Shown in pieces: positions 28,643 through 36,329 of a stretch of DNA of 64,000 nt; the stretch's first letter is position 1; each line of letters opens with the position of its first letter. The position numbers and the translations under genes were made by a program. The notes under the pieces were generated by a model, which did no database searches, had not been told where the DNA came from, and saw nothing but the letters and a program-made list of their open reading frames with translations. This DNA is from Corallococcus interemptor (lineage in GTDB: Bacteria; Myxococcota; Myxococcia; Myxococcales; Myxococcaceae), in NCBI RefSeq assembly GCF_003668875.1, contig NZ_RAWM01000028.1, forward strand, positions 1-64,000, in the 5' to 3' direction.

Positions 28643-29008
28643 ATGTCCTCAAAGCCGTCCAAGGAAATCCAGACCTTCCCCAACCCCGCCGCCGATCGCG
28701 ACTACGAGATCGCCTTCGACGTGCCGGAGTTCACCTGCCTGTGCCCGCTGACGGGCCAGCCGGACTTCGCGCGCTTCACCATCAAGTACGTGCCGGATCA
28801 GCTGTGCGTGGAGCTCAAGAGCCTGAAGCTCTACATGTGGTCCTACCGCAACGAGGGCGCCTTCCACGAGAAGGTGACCAACACCATCGCGGACGACATC
28901 ATCAAGGCCATCCAGCCGCGCAAGCTCACGGTGGTGGGTGACTTCTTCGTGCGCGGCGGCATCGGGACCATCGTCACCGTCACGCACGACAAGAAGAAGC
29001 AGGCCTGA
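28643..29008 (+). CDS. queF: NADPH-dependent 7-cyano-7-deazaguanine reductase
   Basis: The 121-residue protein is the short form of QueF, which reduces preQ0 to preQ1 in queuosine synthesis. The motif [15 protein letters not shown] contains the nucleophile C34 and the proton-shuttling D41. The QueF signature [20 protein letters not shown] follows, and the end [11 protein letters not shown] is typical. The start is the ATG at 28643; the upstream in-frame extension is unrelated. A divergent QueA-like gene occurs at 37.6 kb but the two are not linked. Confidence 0.95.
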   Translation: MSSKPSKEIQTFPNPAADRDYEIAFDVPEFTCLCPLTGQPDFARFTIKYVPDQLCVELKSLKLYMWSYRNEGAFHEKVTNTIADDIIKAIQPRKLTVVGDFFVRGGIGTIVTVTHDKKKQA

Positions 29009-29018
29009 GCCACGCCTC

Positions 29019-30122
29019 TCAGCGGGTGAGCTGCTCCAGGAGCGGCGCCCACTGGGAATGGGACAGGTAGAGGCCGGTGCCCGCCGCCGCGATGCCGGCG
29101 GTGAGCGCGGCCAGCACCCACTTGAGCTTGTTCGGAGCGCGCGTGGGCTTCTTCGTGGCGAAGACGTCCAGCACGCCCAGCTCCTGCTGGGTGAGGTGGG
29201 CCAGGGCCTCCGTCTCCGTGAGCTTCTCGCGGTAGCGCAGGAAGGCCACGAGCAGCGCGGGGTGGGACACGCGCACCTCGTGGGCGAGGAACAGGTCCAG
29301 CTCGCGGCGCATGGCCGCGGCGTCCGGGAAGCGGGCCTCCGGCTTCACCGACAGCGCGCGCTTCACGATGCGCGCGAGCGGTGGCGGCACGTGCGGGGCC
29401 ACCTTCTGGAGCGGCGTGAACTTGCCGTCGCGGATGCGCGCGAAGACCTCTCCCGCGGACTTGCCCACGAAGGGGCGGGTGCCGGAGAGGGCCTCGTAGA
29501 GCAGCACGCCCAGGGAGAAGATGTCGGTCCTGGCGTCGATGGGCGCGCCGGTGACCTGCTCCGGGGACATGTACGACGGCGTGCCCACGGCCATGCCCTG
29601 CTGGGTGAGGGCTTCGAGGCTGACGTCCTTGGCGATGCCGAAGTCCATGAGCTTCACCTCACCGGACTTGGTGAGCATGACGTTCGCGGGCTTCAGGTCG
29701 CGGTGGATGATGCGGCGGAAGTGGGCGTGGTCGAGCGCGCTGGCGATGCGCGCGCCGATGACGGCGGCGACGTCCGGAGGCAGCGGGCCGTCCTTGATGA
29801 GGCCGTGGAGGGTGGGGCCATCCACGTACTCCATGACCATGAAGAGGCTGTCGTTCTTCTCCACCAGGTCATAGAGGGTGACGATGTTCTGGTGGCGGAA
29901 GGCGGCGAGCGCCAGGGCCTCACGGCGGAAGCGGGACAGGGCCTCCTGGTCGCGCTGGCCTTCCGGGAGCAGTTCCTTGATGGCGACCTCGCGCTGAAGC
30001 AGCTCATGCAGGCCGCGATACACCAACGCCATGCCGCCCCGGCCCAGCTCGCCGAGCACGCGGCAGGCGCCAATCTTGCGGTGACGGATCCTCTCACTCT
30101 TCTCTGCGGCGGCGACGGTCAC
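29019..30122 (-). CDS. Membrane-anchored Ser/Thr protein kinase
   Basis: The 367-residue protein has a full Hanks kinase domain: ELGRGGMALVYRG loop, VAIKEL lysine, MEYVDG hinge, HRDLKPANVML, DFGIAKD and YMSPEQ. A short region follows, then a C-terminal membrane helix (about residues 337-357). The start is a GTG at 30122. Its 5' part matters for the locus: a 60-base piece of this gene (29979-30038) is repeated, out of context, at 32099-32158 between the two toxin cassettes. It is divergent from the first toxin gene, with a 145-base gap. Confidence 0.9.
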   Translation of the reverse strand: MTVAAAEKSERIRHRKIGACRVLGELGRGGMALVYRGLHELLQREVAIKELLPEGQRDQEALSRFRREALALAAFRHQNIVTLYDLVEKNDSLFMVMEYVDGPTLHGLIKDGPLPPDVAAVIGARIASALDHAHFRRIIHRDLKPANVMLTKSGEVKLMDFGIAKDVSLEALTQQGMAVGTPSYMSPEQVTGAPIDARTDIFSLGVLLYEALSGTRPFVGKSAGEVFARIRDGKFTPLQKVAPHVPPPLARIVKRALSVKPEARFPDAAAMRRELDLFLAHEVRVSHPALLVAFLRYREKLTETEALAHLTQQELGVLDVFATKKPTRAPNKLKWVLAALTAGIAAAGTGLYLSHSQWAPLLEQLTR

Positions 30123-30267
30123 GGGTCGCAGGGTATCGATTCACGTCTCATGCGTCGATGGGCCCTCCACGAAGGGTCGGGTTCGCACAGGTGTGATGGA
30201 AAGGCGCGGTGTCGCTGTCTCACGCCAGGGCGCCTACCTGCCAGGCGTGGACTGGCAGGATGGGGAC

Positions 30268-31065
30268 ATGAGGCTGCGACGCTGGACGCATGGACTGTGG
30301 GTGGTGCTGGGCGTGGAGCTGGGTGGCTGCGCGGGGCCAAGGCAGGGCGCGTATGAGCAGCGGGGGTTCGACACGCCCTCGAACAGCTGCCGGACCCAGC
30401 CGGCGCTTTGCATCGGGCCGGAGTCGGTGCTCCCGGGGATCCGGGCGGCGGAGGTGGCGGTGGTGGCCGCCGGGGCCGGGGCGATGTTGGATGAGGACGC
30501 GAAGCGGTCGGTGGAGTTCGTGCTGAAGGAGTGCGCGGAGCAGGCACGGTCGCAGGTGCTGCTTCGCTACCACGAGGGCAAGTCCCCCACACGTGAGCAG
30601 TGCAAAGAGCAGGTCCGCAATGCCCAGGGAGAATTCGTCAGCCGTGCCATCTGGCTGGGGGACCAGATGCATGCCGTGGCGCTGGGATGCGTCGAGCAGA
30701 AGCATGACTCGATGATGCCAGGCCGCTTCAGCATTGAGCCGACCTACCGGTTCGACCGTCGTACAGGCATCAGCACACTGCTCAGCAAGGAAGAGGTCCA
30801 GCTGCTCAAGCAGCCCCGTTTCCGGCATGAACTCAAGGGTACGCTTACGCCGGATGTCGTCATCCACACCGGCCATCCGACGCAGGCGCTTGGGGTCTAC
30901 GACTTCAAGTTTCCCTGCACCAACATCGACAGGCCTCCGCCATGGCGAGAGCCTGAAGGTGCGCCACGGGGTTCGCCTTCACAGAAGGAACTCTACATGG
31001 AAGCGCTCCAACTGAACGCATCGCGGGTCCTGCGCGTCATCCCAAGGCTGGGAATCTTCGAATGA
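30268..31065 (+). CDS. Lipoprotein with PD-(D/E)XK-like C-terminus, candidate toxin A
   Basis: The 265-residue protein has a lipoprotein leader with lipobox LGGC (Cys21). It continues with a conserved domain (22-108, GFDTPSNSCRTQPALCIGPE and a hydrophobic AEVAVVAAGAGAM helix) and a C-terminal domain with LTPDVVIH (D196), VYDFKF (D212, K214) and then an SQKELYMEAL helix. That order fits a PD-(D/E)XK nuclease core. The first ~100 residues are nearly identical to the paralogue at 32.2 kb, while the rest is diverged. It overlaps the partner gene as ATGA. Toxin function, and a possible SitA-like role in outer-membrane exchange, are inference. GGATGGGGAC precedes the ATG. Confidence 0.7.
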   Translation: MRLRRWTHGLWVVLGVELGGCAGPRQGAYEQRGFDTPSNSCRTQPALCIGPESVLPGIRAAEVAVVAAGAGAMLDEDAKRSVEFVLKECAEQARSQVLLRYHEGKSPTREQCKEQVRNAQGEFVSRAIWLGDQMHAVALGCVEQKHDSMMPGRFSIEPTYRFDRRTGISTLLSKEEVQLLKQPRFRHELKGTLTPDVVIHTGHPTQALGVYDFKFPCTNIDRPPPWREPEGAPRGSPSQKELYMEALQLNASRVLRVIPRLGIFE

Positions 31066-31985
31066 AGTCCATCATCCCGACCGTTCGCCTCCGCATTGCG
31101 GATGACCATCTCGCCGTGCGTGACGGGCTTCAAATCTGTCTCTACATGCCGTACCCGCATGAGCACTTGAAGGCCGGAATCCAGCGGGCACTCGACGTGT
31201 ATCTAGGAGCCGTCGGAAGAGAGGCCCTGGGGTTCTACGTAGACCTGGATGGCCAATGGCAATCACTCGACACTCAGGGATGGGAGTTCATCCAGCAGGA
31301 TCTCCAGGGTGAATCCGGCGCCAGGGTCCACATGGTGGATGCGGCTGGTCCGGATGCCTCCGACACCCTGCATCAGTATGAGTTCGAGTACATTGGAAAG
31401 GCATTGGGCCACCCAGATGCCTATTTCGGCCCCAACGCGGTCAGCGCCCTGCGTATCGGACTCCCCACGGAATACATGGAGGAGCAGGGGCCCAGCCGCG
31501 TACGTGAGCTGGCATTGGAACTGGCAGGCCTTGTTCCCTTCAGCTCGGGCCATGGAGGCCTTTCGTTCAACGGCATTCCCCAAGCATCCACGGTCCGTGA
31601 CCAGGTCAAGACATTGAGCCACCGCTACCCCGCGCTGGACGTGCTCGACCTGGACGATGTGGCCCGGGAGCTGGGCACGCGTGTGCGCGCACCGGCGTGG
31701 ATGAACTTCCTGGGCGCGCCTGTCCTCGACGAACTGGGTGGCATCGAGGCCCTGCGCTCCCGGCTGCATTCGCCGGAGACCACCGTGCAGGTGCTCGGGC
31801 AGGACCGGGCCGTCGTCACATTGGGCCCGTATCCAGAGGCCGGCGACACCGAGCAAGGACAGCTGTTGCCGGCCTATCGAGAACTCGCGCGCGTGCTCGA
31901 GCCCTTGTTGTACCAGACGTCGGATCCAGCCGACTCCGACTTCTTCTACAGCACGCGCCGCTGGCAGCGCCGCTTCCTCGACTGA
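31062..31985 (+). CDS. DUF3396-like candidate immunity protein A
   Basis: The 307-residue protein has no signal peptide or membrane helix. It resembles the DUF3396 'type VI immunity' family as I remember it, with the signature PAWMNFLGAPVLDELGGIEALRSRL in the C-terminal third. The gene overlaps the toxin stop by four bases (ATGA), so the two are co-translated, as expected for an immunity protein. Compared with the paralogue, residues from about 205 to the end are nearly identical, whereas the N-terminal two thirds differ widely, so specificity would lie there. The family name was not checked by a search. Confidence 0.7.
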   Translation: MKSIIPTVRLRIADDHLAVRDGLQICLYMPYPHEHLKAGIQRALDVYLGAVGREALGFYVDLDGQWQSLDTQGWEFIQQDLQGESGARVHMVDAAGPDASDTLHQYEFEYIGKALGHPDAYFGPNAVSALRIGLPTEYMEEQGPSRVRELALELAGLVPFSSGHGGLSFNGIPQASTVRDQVKTLSHRYPALDVLDLDDVARELGTRVRAPAWMNFLGAPVLDELGGIEALRSRLHSPETTVQVLGQDRAVVTLGPYPEAGDTEQGQLLPAYRELARVLEPLLYQTSDPADSDFFYSTRRWQRRFLD

Positions 31986-32069
31986 GCGCTCCGCCTCCCG
32001 TTCCCCTCCGCCCTGCACCGCCCCTGACGCGTTCCCATGCTTCCTCCATCCAATCCCTGGGAGGACGCC

Positions 32070-32117
32070 ATGACGGAACGGGATGCATACATCCAGATGA
32101 TGGCGACCTCGCGCTGA
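32070..32117 (+). pseudogene. Truncated 5' end of the coiled-coil gene
   Basis: Fifteen codons (MTERDAYIQMMATSR, then TGA) match the first nine residues of the gene at 33938, including its GGGAGG ribosome site, before the frame runs into the kinase-derived sequence. It is a leftover of the tandem duplication. Confidence 0.85.
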
Positions 32118-32158
32118 AGCAGCGCATGCAGGCCGCGATACACCAACGCCATGCCGCC
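32099..32158 (-). pseudogene. 60-bp fragment of the upstream kinase gene
   Basis: Sixty bases match 29979-30038 inside the kinase gene with one mismatch (32124 versus 30004). They then jump directly to sequence matching 30235 onward. The 196 bases between, including the kinase start codon and most of the toxin-A upstream region, are missing here. GCC is shared at the join. Confidence 0.85.
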
Positions 32159-32192
32159 TACCTGCCGAGCGTGGACTGGTAGGCTGGGGGAC

Positions 32193-32993
32193 ATGGCACT
32201 GCGACGCTGGACGGATTGGCTGGGCGTGGTGCTGGCGGTGGGGCTGGGCGGCTGCGCCGGGCCAAGGCAGGGCACGTACGAGCAACGCGGCTTCGACACG
32301 CCCTCGAACAGCTGCCGGACCCAGCCGGCGCTGTGCATCGGGCCGGAGTCGGTGCTCCCGGGGATTCGCGCGGCGGAGGTGGCGGTGGTGGCCGCCGGGG
32401 CCGGGGCGATGTTGGACGCGGACACCCGGCGCGCGGCGGAGTTCGTGCTGAAGGAGTGCGCGGAGCAGGCACGGTCGCAGGTGCTGCTCCGCGAGCATGG
32501 GGGACAAAGCCCCACGAAGGAGGAATGCAACGAGGTGGTGGAACGCAATGCGCGTGGGGAGCCCGTCACACGTGCCATGAAATGGGGCACGGCCATGCAC
32601 CAGGTCGCGCTGGAGTGCGCCCGGCAGCGGCTCGGCACCTTGATTCCGGGAAGGTTCAGCCTGGAGCCCACGTACCGGTTTGACCGCAAGGCTCCGAAAA
32701 CAACGTACGTTCCACAGGAAGAGGTCAACGCGCTGCTTCGCCAGGGGCGCGGGGCCGAGCTCAAAGGCACTCTGGTCCCCGACGTGGTCATCCATGAGGG
32801 ACATCCACTGCAGGCGCAGGCTGTCTATGACTTCAAGTTTCCGTGCCTGAGCAGCGAAACGGATCCGCCCTGGCGGAGGTACCCTCGGGGACACGTCTAC
32901 GCGGGTGAGTACCAGCACCAGCTCTACATGGAGGCCCTCAAGCTTTCTGAAGTCCCCATCCGCATCGTCCCCCGGATCGGAGTCGCCCCGTGA
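32193..32993 (+). CDS. Lipoprotein with PD-(D/E)XK-like C-terminus, candidate toxin B
   Basis: The 266-residue paralogue of the gene at 30268 has the lipobox GLGGC (Cys21). Its residues 22-100 are almost unchanged. The C-terminal part is diverged but keeps LVPDVVIH (D197) and VYDFKF (D213, K215), so the nuclease-like core survives while surface residues differ. This pattern is expected if each toxin is matched by its own immunity protein. The upstream 196-base loss means it probably depends on transcription reading through from copy A. It shares the single base 32993 with the start of its partner (TGATG). Confidence 0.7.
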   Translation: MALRRWTDWLGVVLAVGLGGCAGPRQGTYEQRGFDTPSNSCRTQPALCIGPESVLPGIRAAEVAVVAAGAGAMLDADTRRAAEFVLKECAEQARSQVLLREHGGQSPTKEECNEVVERNARGEPVTRAMKWGTAMHQVALECARQRLGTLIPGRFSLEPTYRFDRKAPKTTYVPQEEVNALLRQGRGAELKGTLVPDVVIHEGHPLQAQAVYDFKFPCLSSETDPPWRRYPRGHVYAGEYQHQLYMEALKLSEVPIRIVPRIGVAP

Positions 32994-33853
32994 TGCATCC
33001 CATCCCCCGCATCCGTGTGCGTGCCCAGAACGGTGCGCTGCTCATCCGCGATGGGCTGCGCATCCACTTCCATATGCCCCAGCCCCATTCGGTCTTGGAG
33101 CCGCTCATCGAACGCGCGCTGGGTGTCTATCGCCAGGCGGTGGGAGCGAGCGCATTGGGTGGGTACGCCAATGAAGAGGGCGAATGGGTCGCGTTGGATG
33201 AGGATGGGTGGCGTGCGGCGCACCAGGAACTCCATGGGGAAGGCTTCTCCAACGTCGTCCTGCGCGATGCGGCTCCAGGTGAGCTGCGCTATCGCTTCGA
33301 GTACTTCGGCAAGGACCTTGGCAACCTGATCAGCTCCGTGGGCTTCTGGCTGCCCACCGAGTTCCTGGAGGAGCACGGTCCGGACAGGGTGCGTGCGCTG
33401 GCATTGGCGTTGGCCTCGGACCTGCCCTTCTCCTTCGGGCAGGTGGGCCCCTCACTTCAATGTCAGCTGGACGTCCTGGGCGTCCGCGATGAAGTCGACA
33501 AGCATCGATTCCGTCATCCGGGATTGGACGTATCCATGCTGGACCAGCTCTCCAATACCCTGGGGACCCGCGTCCGTGGCCCGGCCTGGATGAACTTCCT
33601 GGGCCCGCCCGTCCTCGGTGAATTGGGTGGCATCGAGGCCCTGCGCTCCCGGCTCCATTCACCGGACACCACCGTGCAGGCGCTCGGACAGGACCGGGCC
33701 GTCGTCACGCTGGGCCCTCATCCAGAAGCCGGCGACACGGAACAGGGACAGATGTTGCCCGCCTATCGGGAGCTCGCGCGTGTGCTCGAGCCCTGGCTGT
33801 ATCAGTCCTCCACTCCCGAGGAGCGCCGCTGGCAGCGCCGCTTCCTCGACTGA
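32993..33853 (+). CDS. DUF3396-like candidate immunity protein B
   Basis: The 286-residue paralogue of the gene at 31062 carries the same C-terminal signature PAWMNFLGPPVLGELGG and near-identical residues from there to the end. Its N-terminal two thirds are clearly different, and it is 21 residues shorter, partly through loss of a TSDPADSDFFYSTR-type segment before the terminal RRWQRRFLD. The ATG at 32993 overlaps the toxin stop; a GTG one codon earlier is possible. Its pairing with toxin B follows from position and parallel divergence. Confidence 0.7.
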   Translation: MHPIPRIRVRAQNGALLIRDGLRIHFHMPQPHSVLEPLIERALGVYRQAVGASALGGYANEEGEWVALDEDGWRAAHQELHGEGFSNVVLRDAAPGELRYRFEYFGKDLGNLISSVGFWLPTEFLEEHGPDRVRALALALASDLPFSFGQVGPSLQCQLDVLGVRDEVDKHRFRHPGLDVSMLDQLSNTLGTRVRGPAWMNFLGPPVLGELGGIEALRSRLHSPDTTVQALGQDRAVVTLGPHPEAGDTEQGQMLPAYRELARVLEPWLYQSSTPEERRWQRRFLD

Positions 33854-33937
33854 GCGCTCCGCCTCCCGTTCCCCTCCGCCCTGCACCGCCCCTGACGCGT
33901 TCCCATGCTTCTCCCATCCAATCCCTGGGAGGACTGC

Positions 33938-34525
33938 ATGACGGAACGGGACGCATACATCCAGAAGATGGAGGCCGAGCAGCGTGAGGCGACCGCTCGC
34001 TTCCGCGAAATCGAAGCCCAGGCGGACCTGGCCGACAGCGAGGACACCCTCGACGTCCTCACCGGCGCCCGCGCTTTCAACGACGACGTCGACCGCGAGC
34101 TCCAGGCGCTGCGCCGCGCGGACGCGCGTGACTGGGAGCGGCTCAAGAACGGCGCGGACACCGCCCGCCGCCGCTTCCATGAACACCTGGACCGCGCCGG
34201 CACCCGCTTCGAAGCGCTCCGCGAAGGCTACCGCCGCCAGCGTGAAGCCGAGCTGAACGCGCTCGGCGCGCAGATGGACCGCTGGGTCGCCTCCCGCCAG
34301 CGCACCCGCGCCGAGGACTCGCTGCTCACCCGCGAGGAGCTCGACTTCATCACCCGCGGCCTGAAGACCGCCGGCGCGCTGCTGGAGAACCTGCGCCACG
34401 CGCGCGGCCACGTGTGGAAGACGGCCCGGGATCAGTACGAGGCCAACTGGCGCGAGCTGGTGGAGCGCTCCCGCCGCATCCGCGCCGACGCCGCCCTGGA
34501 GGAACCCGGCGCCTCCCCGCCCTGA
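33938..34525 (+). CDS. Coiled-coil protein downstream of the toxin cassettes
   Basis: The 195-residue protein is highly charged, rich in Arg, Glu and Ala, and predicted by eye to be almost entirely helical and probably coiled coil (for example EIEAQADLADSEDTLDVL and HLDRAGTRFEALREGYRRQR). It has no signal peptide, membrane helix or recognisable family. GGGAGG five bases before the ATG at 33938 fixes the start. It follows immunity B by 84 bases on the same strand, and its 5' end was copied in the duplication, so it was already next to the cassette beforehand. A role in the toxin locus is possible but unsupported. Confidence 0.75.
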   Translation: MTERDAYIQKMEAEQREATARFREIEAQADLADSEDTLDVLTGARAFNDDVDRELQALRRADARDWERLKNGADTARRRFHEHLDRAGTRFEALREGYRRQREAELNALGAQMDRWVASRQRTRAEDSLLTREELDFITRGLKTAGALLENLRHARGHVWKTARDQYEANWRELVERSRRIRADAALEEPGASPP

Positions 34526-34587
34526 CGCCCCCATCTTCACCAACGCCACACGGCTGGCACACGGCTACGCTAGGAGCGCCCCCACCT

Positions 34588-34634
34588 GGAGGGACACGGC
34601 CCGGAAGGACCGTGCCCCTCCAGGCGTTTTCGCC
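34588..34634. terminator. Strong inverted repeat between coiled-coil gene and ppx
   Basis: GGAGGGACACGG (34588-34599) pairs with CCGTGCCCCTCC (34610-34621), a 12-bp stem with one mismatch and a 10-base loop. A small GGCG-TTTT-CGCC hairpin follows (34623-34634). It could end the toxin-locus transcript or sit in the ppx leader, since the ppx ATG is at 34644. Confidence 0.45.
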
Positions 34635-34643
34635 CGCGAGCCC

Positions 34644-36164
34644 ATGGCCCTTCCCGCACGCCCCTCCCCGACTCCCGTCCTCGCCGCCATCGATGTGGGC
34701 ACCAACGCCGTGCGCCTGGAGCTGGCCCGCCCGGACGCCGAGGGCTCGCTCGAAACCCTGCACCAGGAGCGAGACCCCATCCGCCCCGGCGAGGGCGTCT
34801 TCACCACCGGCGAGATGTCCCCGGAGACCGCCGACCGGCTCCTGTCCACCCTGCGCCGCTACGCCGCCCTCTGCCGCCGCCACAAGGCCCAGGTGCGCGC
34901 CGTGGCCACCAGCGCCCTGCGCGAGGCCCGGAACCGCGCGGACATCGTGCGCCGCGTGCACGAAGAAGCAGGCCTGGAGCTGGAGGTCGTCAGCGGCAAG
35001 GAGGAGGCCCGCCTCATCTGCCTGGGCGTGCTGCACCGGAAGCCCGCCAACGCCCGCTCGCTGCTCGTGGACATTGGCGGCGGCAGCACGGAGGTCGCCA
35101 TCACCACCGGCGAGAAGCCCGACGAGCTCTGGAGCCTCTCCCTGGGCTCCGTGCGGCTCACGGAGGTGTTCGACACCGCGCGCACCGTGACGCCCAAGCA
35201 GCTGCGGCTGATGCGCAGCTTCGTGGAGGAGACGCTCCACAAGACGCTCCCGGAGAAGCTCCCCGCGCTGCCCCGCGTCGCGCTGGGCTCGTCCGGCACC
35301 ATTGGCGCCGTGGTGGGCTTCGCGGCCGCGGACAACGGAGGCAACGCCACCGTGCGACAGCTCACCCAGACCGTGGAGACCCTGGCGAAGATGCCGCCGG
35401 AGCGCCGGCGCAAGCGCTTCGACCCGCGCCGCGCGGACATCATCGTCTCCGGCGCCGTCATCCTGGAGGGCGTCGCGCGCCACCTGGGCGTGGAGTCCGT
35501 CAGCATCGTCAACCGGGGCCTGCGCGACGGCGTGCTGGTGGACCTGCTCTACCGCCAGGACGAATCGCGCGAGGACCCCAGCCTCGCGGACGCGGCCCTC
35601 GTCATGGGCCAGCGCTTCCGCTTCGACGAGAAGCACGCCCGCCAGGTGGCCCGTATGTCATTGGCCCTCTTCGACGGGCTGGCCTCGCTGCACCAGCTGC
35701 CCCTGTCCGTGCGCCCGCACCTGGAGGTCGCCGCGCTGCTGCACGACATCGGCACGGCGGTCAGCTACGAGCGCCACCACCGCCACACGTACTACCTCAT
35801 CCACAACGCGGACATCCCGGGCCTGGCGGACCACGAGCGGGAAATCATCGCGCGCGTCGCCCGCTACCACCGCCGCTCCATGCCGGAGCTGACCCACTCC
35901 GGCATGGCCGGGCTGACCCCGTCCGACGCCCGGCGCGTGCGCAAGCTGGCCACGCTCCTGCGCGTGGCGAACGCGCTGGACCACAGCCACCACCAGCCCA
36001 TCAAGGACTTCAAGGTGACGGACGGCCGCGAGGCGGTGACCCTGCACCTGCACGCCCGCCACCCGCTCGACCTGGAGCTGTGGAACGTCGAGCGCGAGGC
36101 CGCCTCGTTCCGCAAGGTGTTCGGCAAGCGGCTCGCGTTCCAGGTGCATACGACCGGACGCTAG
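34644..36164 (+). CDS. ppx: Exopolyphosphatase (Ppx/GppA family)
   Basis: The 506-residue protein has the ASKHA phosphate-binding start AAIDVGTNAVRLEL, then the second motif LLVDIGGGSTEVA and the LSLGSVRLTE segment of Ppx/GppA enzymes. The C-terminal part carries an HD-type domain with LLHDIGTAVSYERHH and NALDHSHHQP. It hydrolyses terminal phosphates of polyphosphate or converts pppGpp to ppGpp, and the two activities cannot be separated here. The ATG at 34644 starts directly before the fold. Confidence 0.9.
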   Translation: MALPARPSPTPVLAAIDVGTNAVRLELARPDAEGSLETLHQERDPIRPGEGVFTTGEMSPETADRLLSTLRRYAALCRRHKAQVRAVATSALREARNRADIVRRVHEEAGLELEVVSGKEEARLICLGVLHRKPANARSLLVDIGGGSTEVAITTGEKPDELWSLSLGSVRLTEVFDTARTVTPKQLRLMRSFVEETLHKTLPEKLPALPRVALGSSGTIGAVVGFAAADNGGNATVRQLTQTVETLAKMPPERRRKRFDPRRADIIVSGAVILEGVARHLGVESVSIVNRGLRDGVLVDLLYRQDESREDPSLADAALVMGQRFRFDEKHARQVARMSLALFDGLASLHQLPLSVRPHLEVAALLHDIGTAVSYERHHRHTYYLIHNADIPGLADHEREIIARVARYHRRSMPELTHSGMAGLTPSDARRVRKLATLLRVANALDHSHHQPIKDFKVTDGREAVTLHLHARHPLDLELWNVEREAASFRKVFGKRLAFQVHTTGR

Positions 36165-36329
36165 GGCCTTGAGCCCCCCTGCCCGCTCCCCTGCGGAGGG
36201 AGCGTGGCGCCGTTCCTGCCCGGCCGCGTCAGCGTGGCCAGAGTCCAGACCAAGGGGTCCCGTGTGCCTTTCGAGCGCCGTGGGCCTTCACGTCTTTTCA
36301 GGGCGCCCGGCGGGGGCAAGGAGCGGAAC

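Larger units (their letters stand above)
29979..32098. repeat. Tandem duplication, copy A (about 2.1 kb)
   Basis: Copy A runs from inside the kinase gene through the first lipoprotein toxin and its partner and ends in a 15-codon scrap of the coiled-coil gene (32070-32117). The same order recurs in copy B. The tail after the partner gene (31986-32096) matches 33854-33964 almost base for base. The novel join near 32097-32103 (ATGATGG) shares GATGG with both parental ends, which suggests recombination at a very short identity. Confidence 0.85.
32099..33966. repeat. Tandem duplication, copy B
   Basis: Copy B holds the kinase scrap, the second lipoprotein toxin and partner, and the spacer leading into the intact coiled-coil gene. 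Relative to copy A it lacks 196 bases upstream of the toxin. Identity with copy A is high over the toxin N-terminal third and from the end of the partner gene onward, and low between. This is a mosaic rather than uniform drift. Confidence 0.85.

Noticed and set aside
30268-33853. Reading the lipoprotein/DUF3396-like pairs as type VI secretion effectors
   Set aside because: No VgrG, PAAR, Hcp or adaptor gene is present in the window, and a lipoprotein leader is not expected on a type VI cargo. Left as a lipoprotein toxin candidate.
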